A DNA stretch of 34,642 nucleotides from Rhodocyclaceae bacterium UBA2250 (GTDB lineage: Bacteria; Pseudomonadota; Gammaproteobacteria; Burkholderiales; Rhodocyclaceae): NCBI GenBank assembly GCA_002347285.1, contig DDXW01000012.1:1-34642 (forward strand), read 5' to 3'. The translations under genes were made by a program, and so were the position numbers. This document shows positions 29,269 to 34,642 of the stretch, one piece after another. The notes below the pieces were generated by a model that was not told where the DNA came from, did no database searches, and saw only the letters and a list, made by a program, of their open reading frames with translations. Position 1 is the stretch's first letter, and each line of letters opens with the position of its first letter.

Positions 29269-32200
29269 TCAAGCCATGATGGCGGTGACCAGCAGCGAGT
29301 GCAGGCCGCCGATCAGTTTTTCGGAAATCAGGTTGAGCTTGTCGATGCCGGCATGGGAGTCCCTGACATGTCCGGCCCGGTGACGGGCGATGATTTCTTC
29401 CGCCTCGGCATGAAACTGCTCGTGCAGGGCCTCGATCTCGGCAAAAACCGGGAGACGCCCGAAGCGTTCGCGTCCGGTGCCATTCAGCCACTGGCCGAAG
29501 CGGCAGGGACCGGGTAACGGCCTAGATACGCCGGTAGATACGCCGGGAGCACCTGATTCTTTTCCTGGCGAAACGAGCAAAAACCTTTGCAACTCCTGCA
29601 ACCAGCGCAGGTGCTCTTCTTCCGCCAGCATCAGACGGTCGAGATCCGGTTGGGCTTCCAGGCCGCCGGCCAGGATCCAAGCGTGGTCCGGCTGCCAGCG
29701 GGCGAGCCAGGCGGAAACCTCTTCGGCCGGCATCGGCCGGGCGATGCCGTAGCCTTGCGCCAGATGGCAGCCCATTTGCAACAGGCGGACGCCATGATTG
29801 CCCGTTTCCACCCCTTCGGCGACGACTTCGCGCCGGAATGCCCGCGCCAGGCCGATGACGCCCTCGACGATCGCCATGTCGTCGGGATTGTCGAGCATGT
29901 CGCGCACGAATTCCTGATCGATCTTCAGCGTGCTTACGGGCAGGCGCCTGAAGTAGGCGAGCGACGAATAGCCGGTCCCGAAGTCGTCGAGCGCGAACTT
30001 CACGCCAAATGCCTGGCACTCGCGCATCAGGGCTGCGATATGCCCGATGTCCTGGAGAGCGGCGCTTTCGAGAATCTCGATCTCCAGGCTGCCGGCCGGC
30101 AGATCCGGGTACGCGGCCATGAACTCGCGCAGGCGGGCGATGAAATCCGGTTCCGCCAGATGGTACGGGGAGATATTGACGCTGATCGGCAGCGCCATGC
30201 CGGCAGCGTGCCAGAGAGAGGTCTGGCGCAGGGCTTCCCGCAGCACCCATTCGCCGAGGGCGGAATCGGCGGGCGTGCCCTCGATGAAAGGAAGAAACAC
30301 CTCGGGTGCCAGCAGGCCGAGTTCCGGGTGCTGCCAGCGGATCAACGCCTCGACCCCGACCGCCTGGCCCAGCCGCATGTCCACCTTGGGCTGGTAATGA
30401 AGCCTCAATTCGTCGGCTGCCAGCGCAGATTCGAACCGTTGCCGGTGGTCCTTTCTGGCGCGCATCTCGAAATCCTGCAGCGTATCGAAGACATGCCAGC
30501 AATTGCGGCCGGCTTCCTTGGCCAGATAGAGCGCATGATCCGCGTGACGCAGCAACGTGTCGGCGTCGACATCGTCTTCCGGGAACAGCGTGACGCCGAG
30601 GCTGGCCGTGACCTTGACCAAGTGGCCGTCGATGGCCAGCGGTTCGGCCAGCCTGTCCAGGAGGCGATCGAGGATGAATTCGTACTCGCCCTTGGATCTC
30701 AGCTTGTTCAGGAGGAGCACGAACTCGTCGCCGCCCAGACGTGCCACGCTGTCTCCGCTGCGCAGCGCCTGCTGCAGACGGCCGGCGATCTGGATCAGCA
30801 GCCGGTCGCCAAACTGATGGCCGTACTGATCGTTGATTGGCTTGAAGCCGTCAAGGTCGAGGTAGACGACGCCCAGGGTATCGCCGTTGCGCCGCGCCTG
30901 CGCCATTGCGACATCAAGCCGGTCGGCGAACAGCCGGCGGTTGGGCAATCGGGTGAGGGCATCGTGATAGGCCAGATGCTCGAGGCGGGCTTCCTGCTGC
31001 TTGATGAAGGAAATGTCGGTGAAGACGGCAACGTAGTGGGATGTCTCGCCGGCGGAGCCGGCCAGTCGCCTGATCGAAAGCAGCTCTGGATAGATCTCGC
31101 CGTTCTTGTGCCGGTTCCAGATTTCGCCCTCCCAATGGCCGGTCTGGCCAAGCGACTGCCACATGGCAGCGTAGAAAGCGGTGTCGTGTCTGCCCGAGTT
31201 GAGGATGCGCGGATTCTGTCCGATCACCTCCTCCCGGCCGTAGCCGGTGATTTCGCAAAAACGCGGGTTGACATCCATGATGGTGCCGTCGGCGGCGGTG
31301 ATGTAAATGCCGTCGTGGGCACTCTCAAAAACGCTGGCCGACAGCCGCAGCTGCGCCTCGGTCGCGGCCCGGGTGGCATCGAGCTCGACGACTTCCAGCG
31401 CGTAGCCGACGTCCGCCGCCAGCTCGTCCAGAACTTCCAGCTCGGCGGCGTCGAAAAAGTCGACTTTCTGGGCAAAGAGCGTCAGCGCCGCTACATTCTC
31501 GCCGCGCACCCGGATCGGGATGCTGGCGACCGAACCGATGTTGAATTGTCGGATGATTTCGCCGAAAGGCGACCGCCGGTAATGCGGGACAAAGTCGTTG
31601 ATGATCACGTTCCGGTTCTCGCGCAGTGCGGTTGCCACCGCCGTCGACCCGTCCAGGCCGATGCCCAGGTTTTCGAAGACTTCCGCCGGCACGCCCGAAC
31701 AGGCAACCGGATGAATGCGGCGGTCGTCGCCCGCAGTGCCGATCCATACAATGGGAAACGCTCCCTGGTCCACGGCGATGGCGCAGACATTCTCGTATAA
31801 CTGGCCGATTTCCGGCTTTCGTACGATCAGCTGGTTGATTGCCGAGAGCAGCTGGTGGAGGCGGTTCAATTGTTTCTGTGCTTCGACGGCCTGGTTCAGG
31901 GCCGCAGTGCGGCGGCCGTCGCGATGCTGCCAGAACAGCAGCGCCAGCAGCCCGATCAGCCAAATGAGGCAGTGGCTGGCGATCTCTCCAAGCCGCCGCC
32001 CCCGCTCCTGCGCGAGGTAGGGCGCGAGCGGCACCGTGGCGCCGATGGCGCCGCGCACGTCGCCCAGCTTGTAGCCGTGTTGCTGGTGGCACTTCAAGCA
32101 TTCGTCCGTCACGATGAACGGCTGCATCATGCGCAATACAGGCGCATCGTCAAGCCGCTGCACTTCTACGTATTCGCGCGGCATCCGTTCGAAGCCTTGC

Positions 32201-32628
32201 AGCACCTCCTTTTCCCAGGCATCGGGCGCGTTGTTCGGGTTGACCGGCCTGAGGCTGGTAATGCGCGAGCGAATGCCGTACTCTCGGGGAGTGTCCTCCT
32301 GCATCTGCCGCAGCATGTAGGCCGGATTCATCAGCGTCAGGGCCAGCCCCGCAGTGGTGACGACGACGCGGTTCGGCTGCGTGAGGTAAGGGTTAGGCGG
32401 CGTGTGCTCGTCGATCGGCACAAAGACGCCGCCATGGGAGGCTCCCCACTGCCGGAACGCCAAGTCCTTTTGGATGGTGGTGCGGGCCGCGGCTGCGGCG
32501 GTGTCGAGAACGGTCTGGTTGACGTGAAACAGGCTCCAGGCCAGCGAGCCGCCCAGCAGGGCGCTCCACAGCGCCGCCAAAATACCGAACTTGCGCAGCC
32601 AGGTGCCGCTGCCGGAAACCGTCACCAT
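29269..32628 (-). CDS. Heme c-sensor GGDEF-EAL protein with CZB domain
   Basis: A 1119-residue membrane protein for cyclic di-GMP signalling. After TM1 (~13-35) comes a periplasmic DUF3365/Tll0287-like sensor (~40-215) with the heme c motif CLKCH (Cys177, Cys180, His181). TM2 is at ~217-234. Then: GAF (~258-410), PAS (~425-540; SVFESAHDGIYITAADGTIM), GGDEF (LTRLPNRRLFADRL to ARLGGDEFVLLLN, with inhibitory-site RSGD five residues before GGDEF) and EAL (YQPKVDMRLGQAVGVEALIRW, DDFGTGYSSLAYFRRLPVSTLKID). A C-terminal CZB zinc-binding domain starts at CRFGQWLNGTGRERFG and continues through FAEIEALHEQFHAEAEE. Both catalytic motifs look intact, so it could make and break c-di-GMP, with redox or gas sensing through the heme. 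The ATG at 32628 overlaps the end of the HDOD-REC gene by 7 nt. The longer frame to 33039 is shadow. Confidence 0.93.
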   Translation of the reverse strand: MVTVSGSGTWLRKFGILAALWSALLGGSLAWSLFHVNQTVLDTAAAAARTTIQKDLAFRQWGASHGGVFVPIDEHTPPNPYLTQPNRVVVTTAGLALTLMNPAYMLRQMQEDTPREYGIRSRITSLRPVNPNNAPDAWEKEVLQGFERMPREYVEVQRLDDAPVLRMMQPFIVTDECLKCHQQHGYKLGDVRGAIGATVPLAPYLAQERGRRLGEIASHCLIWLIGLLALLFWQHRDGRRTAALNQAVEAQKQLNRLHQLLSAINQLIVRKPEIGQLYENVCAIAVDQGAFPIVWIGTAGDDRRIHPVACSGVPAEVFENLGIGLDGSTAVATALRENRNVIINDFVPHYRRSPFGEIIRQFNIGSVASIPIRVRGENVAALTLFAQKVDFFDAAELEVLDELAADVGYALEVVELDATRAATEAQLRLSASVFESAHDGIYITAADGTIMDVNPRFCEITGYGREEVIGQNPRILNSGRHDTAFYAAMWQSLGQTGHWEGEIWNRHKNGEIYPELLSIRRLAGSAGETSHYVAVFTDISFIKQQEARLEHLAYHDALTRLPNRRLFADRLDVAMAQARRNGDTLGVVYLDLDGFKPINDQYGHQFGDRLLIQIAGRLQQALRSGDSVARLGGDEFVLLLNKLRSKGEYEFILDRLLDRLAEPLAIDGHLVKVTASLGVTLFPEDDVDADTLLRHADHALYLAKEAGRNCWHVFDTLQDFEMRARKDHRQRFESALAADELRLHYQPKVDMRLGQAVGVEALIRWQHPELGLLAPEVFLPFIEGTPADSALGEWVLREALRQTSLWHAAGMALPISVNISPYHLAEPDFIARLREFMAAYPDLPAGSLEIEILESAALQDIGHIAALMRECQAFGVKFALDDFGTGYSSLAYFRRLPVSTLKIDQEFVRDMLDNPDDMAIVEGVIGLARAFRREVVAEGVETGNHGVRLLQMGCHLAQGYGIARPMPAEEVSAWLARWQPDHAWILAGGLEAQPDLDRLMLAEEEHLRWLQELQRFLLVSPGKESGAPGVSTGVSRPLPGPCRFGQWLNGTGRERFGRLPVFAEIEALHEQFHAEAEEIIARHRAGHVRDSHAGIDKLNLISEKLIGGLHSLLVTAIMA

Positions 32629-34091
32629 TCGGCTCCCGTCGCGTGAACGCCGCCGCGCTGCGCCGTGTCCAGCAGGCATTGGTTGAGCCGGACGACCTCT
32701 TCGGCGAAGCGTTTGATGGCCTCCTGCTGGCTGGCGAGTTCCCGCTGCAATCTGATTACGTGCTGACCGGCGCGCAGGCGTGCCGCGAGGACTTTCGGCT
32801 TGAGCGGCTTGGCAAGAAAATCGTTGGCGCCCGCAGCGAAGGCCTCTAGCAGCTTGTCCTCCTGATCCATCGCGGTGAGAATCAAAATGTAAATGCCGCG
32901 CCCTATCCTGGTTTCGCGGAGAGCGCGAATAAGGGCGATGCCGTCCATTTCCGGCATCATCCAATCGACGACCATGAGGTCGGGCGGGTGTCGTTTTGCC
33001 AATTCGAGAGCGAGGCGGCCGTTCTCGGCTTCGCTGCATTCATGACCGATATGGGACATCAGGGCCTTGAGCAGGCTGCGCATGCTGCGCTCGTCATCTA
33101 CGACCAGTACCTGCAGCCGCTCGTCACCGGCCACGGAGGAGCCGCCGGGATCGGCCGCGGGCGGATCCGCGAAGCAAGTCCGCGTCAGATCGGCGAAAGA
33201 TGGGAAGGGATGTCCCGCCAGTGCGAGCAGCCCGCACCAGTCCTCCCATTCGCGCACCGAGCGATCCGCAAGGTCGACGAGAGGCTCCGGCGAGATGGCC
33301 AGCTTGCTGCCCAGCAGGAAGAAATTCCCCAGCAGGTTGCGGCGTTCCGTTTCCCGGGTCATGCAGATGGCGGCGATCCGTTCCGCCAGCATGAGGGCGA
33401 GGCGGACGCGCTCCGCACGCGAACCGGCCGGGAATATGGCATCCCCCTCCATTTCGTGGCAACGCACGGGTTCGGTTTGGGCGGCCGAGAATCCCCATTC
33501 GGTCAACAACGCCGCGCCCAGACTGGCGTGATCGATTCCCAGGATCTCTGCTTCGATTGCGCGCCGTGATTGGCGGCATTGCCGGACCGCGGCGAGGACA
33601 CGCAGGTAATCGTCAGGGAGCGCGGTCGCCAGCGCCAATTCGCCGACGCGGGCGAGCAACCCAAGGACGAATGCTTCGTCCGGCGGCATGAGACGGACGA
33701 GGTCGGCCAGCAACTGCATGGCCACGGCACGGGCAAGATTCCTGGACCAAAATGCGGGATAGTCGAGACCGTCGCAATCGCCGCAGCGATGGTCTTCCAG
33801 CAGGGTGTGGGCGAGCGCGAGACCGCGGATCGCCGGCGGACCGAGCAGGCGGATGGCATCCTGAATCGCCTGGATCGGACTGTCGCCAGTGGGGCGGCAG
33901 CTATTGGCGAGTTTGAGCATGCGTGCGACGAGGGCCGGATCGGCCTGAATGGCGCGCACCAGTTGGGGATGACCGGCGTTCTGTTGGTGCGCGAGCTGCA
34001 TGACGGCAGCCGCAGGGTCTTTCGGGGACGGCAGCCGTCCCATCGATCTGATGCCTTCGATACGAGTTTGCTGGATCTCGGTCAGCGGCAT
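32622..34091 (-). CDS. HDOD domain protein with C-terminal receiver domain
   Basis: A 489-residue cytoplasmic protein. The HDOD domain covers ~20-230: PSPKDPAAAVMQLAHQ, ADPALVARMLKLANSC, IQAIQDAIRLLGPPAIRGLAL, EAFVLGLLARVGELALATALPDDY, GIDHASLGAALLTEWGF. A helical region with RNLLGNFFLLGSKLAISPEPL links to a receiver domain (~345-465): LQVLVVDDERSMRSLLKAL, phospho-acceptor Asp in LMVVDWMMPEMDG, LTAMDQEDKL and FLAKPLKP. The tail is a short coiled coil (LQRELASQQEAIKRFAEEV). This HDOD-then-REC order is the reverse of the commoner REC-HDOD. Its stop overlaps the start of the GGDEF-EAL gene by 7 nt, so both are made together and probably share a pathway with the upstream chemoreceptor. The cognate kinase is not in the window. 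Confidence 0.92.
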   Translation of the reverse strand: MPLTEIQQTRIEGIRSMGRLPSPKDPAAAVMQLAHQQNAGHPQLVRAIQADPALVARMLKLANSCRPTGDSPIQAIQDAIRLLGPPAIRGLALAHTLLEDHRCGDCDGLDYPAFWSRNLARAVAMQLLADLVRLMPPDEAFVLGLLARVGELALATALPDDYLRVLAAVRQCRQSRRAIEAEILGIDHASLGAALLTEWGFSAAQTEPVRCHEMEGDAIFPAGSRAERVRLALMLAERIAAICMTRETERRNLLGNFFLLGSKLAISPEPLVDLADRSVREWEDWCGLLALAGHPFPSFADLTRTCFADPPAADPGGSSVAGDERLQVLVVDDERSMRSLLKALMSHIGHECSEAENGRLALELAKRHPPDLMVVDWMMPEMDGIALIRALRETRIGRGIYILILTAMDQEDKLLEAFAAGANDFLAKPLKPKVLAARLRAGQHVIRLQRELASQQEAIKRFAEEVVRLNQCLLDTAQRGGVHATGAEW

Positions 34092-34135
34092 GGCTGCGCT
34101 TTGCGTTGCGATGCTACGCAGGGGAACGTTGCGGC

Positions 34136-34642
34136 TCAGGCACCGCAGTCTCCCCCGGCTGGGCAGTGTGCCGGCGACGCGAGCCGGAAGCAGCCGGCCA
34201 GTTGTTCCATCGTCATCGCCACCTGGGCCAGTTCGCTGGCGGCCGCGGCCGTCTGCTTGGCGCCGGCGGCGAGTTCCTCGGTACCCTGAGACACGTGTTC
34301 GACGCGCGCGGCGATGTCGCGCGCGGCGCTCGCTTGTTCCTTCAGCGTCAAACCGATGCTATCGACCGCCTGGGTGACCCCGCCGGCCGAGTCGCGGATG
34401 TGCTCGATCGATGCGCCGGCCTCGCCGGCGAGGCGCACGCCGTCCCTGACGCGGGCGACGCTCGCCTCCATGCCGGCCACCGCCGCGCGGGACTCTTCCT
34501 GGATGCGGCCGATCATCGCGGCGATTTCGCCGGTCGAGGTGGCGGTGCGCTCGGCGAGCTTGCGCACCTCGTCGGCGACCACCGCGAAGCCGCGTCCCTG
34601 CTCGCCGGCGCGTGCCGCCTCGATGGCGGCGTTGAGCGCCAG
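34136..34642 (-). CDS. Methyl-accepting chemotaxis protein, C-terminal part (partial)
   Basis: The gene enters from the right edge, so only its last 168 codons are seen. It begins inside the signalling tip LALNAAIEAARAGEQGRGFA, then VVADEVRKLAERTATSTGEI, the most conserved segment of chemoreceptors, which binds CheA and CheW. A long coiled coil follows (IGRIQEESRAAVAGMEASVARVRDGV, VTQAVDSIGLTLKEQASAARDIAARVEHVSQG). It ends ...MEQLAGCFRLASPAHCPAGGDCGA with a Cys-containing tail and no CheR/CheB-binding pentapeptide. The sensing domain is outside the window. It lies 44 bp upstream of the HDOD-REC gene in the same direction, suggesting one signalling operon. Confidence 0.95.
   Translation of the reverse strand: MALNAAIEAARAGEQGRGFAVVADEVRKLAERTATSTGEIAAMIGRIQEESRAAVAGMEASVARVRDGVRLAGEAGASIEHIRDSAGGVTQAVDSIGLTLKEQASAARDIAARVEHVSQGTEELAAGAKQTAAAASELAQVAMTMEQLAGCFRLASPAHCPAGGDCGA

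Noticed and set aside
32629..33039. N-terminal extension of the GGDEF-EAL protein
   Set aside because: The added residues are Arg-rich shadow of the HDOD-REC gene; the membrane helix right after the ATG at 32628 marks the real start.

Overview
The window is GC-rich DNA from a Gram-negative bacterium, most likely a betaproteobacterium of the Rhodocyclales type. This placement is an inference from the gene families (class II NrdJ with fused C-terminal modules, BioC/BioH, GreB, HtpG, HDOD and GGDEF/EAL signalling proteins) and from the rRNA tail; no database search was possible. Coding density is high and many neighbouring genes overlap by 1-25 nt.

Layout. 1-340: the 3' end of an rRNA operon (23S tail, 5S, terminator). 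369-2325: accA and a short tilS. 2301-5340, minus strand: a small basic, disordered protein, a PAS-type sensor kinase and a FixJ-type regulator. 5421-8545: nrdJ (B12-dependent ribonucleotide reductase) with a terminator and a paired NrdR-box-like site. 8736-14153: the biotin genes, with bioA-F-H-C as one overlapping minus-strand unit, bioD divergent from bioA with only 14 bp between start codons, and bioB convergent with bioD. 14213-18386: an Uup-type ABC-F ATPase, a DUF808 membrane protein and a nitroreductase upstream of bioB, a divergent nikR, and a DUF465 protein. 18443-20863: an unusual fused Ser/Thr kinase-HDOD-GAF protein. 20864-24676: an MFS transporter, greB, and htpG with a near-consensus sigma-32 promoter. 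24666-27485: a deoxyinosine/uracil glycosylase-like protein followed by a toxin-antitoxin island (MazEF-, VapBC- and HigBA-type) and a truncated HEPN-like remnant. 27577-29217: gpmI. 29269-34642, minus strand: a chemotaxis-receptor C-terminus (cut by the window edge), an HDOD-REC protein, and a heme c-sensor GGDEF-EAL-CZB protein; the last two genes overlap.

The most unusual signal is a short dispersed repeat of about 24 bp. It has a 20-nt core CTCGGCGCTGGCGGGGCGGC preceded by AAA, and is found in eight intact or slightly decayed copies. Some lie inside coding genes in frame (glycosylase, ABC-F linker, bioH, bioD, the sensor-kinase N-terminus). Others lie exactly at gene borders (after mazF, on the vapC stop codon, just before the MFS start). 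An inverted pair flanks the HEPN remnant. This behaves like a small spreading element that is tolerated in proteins.
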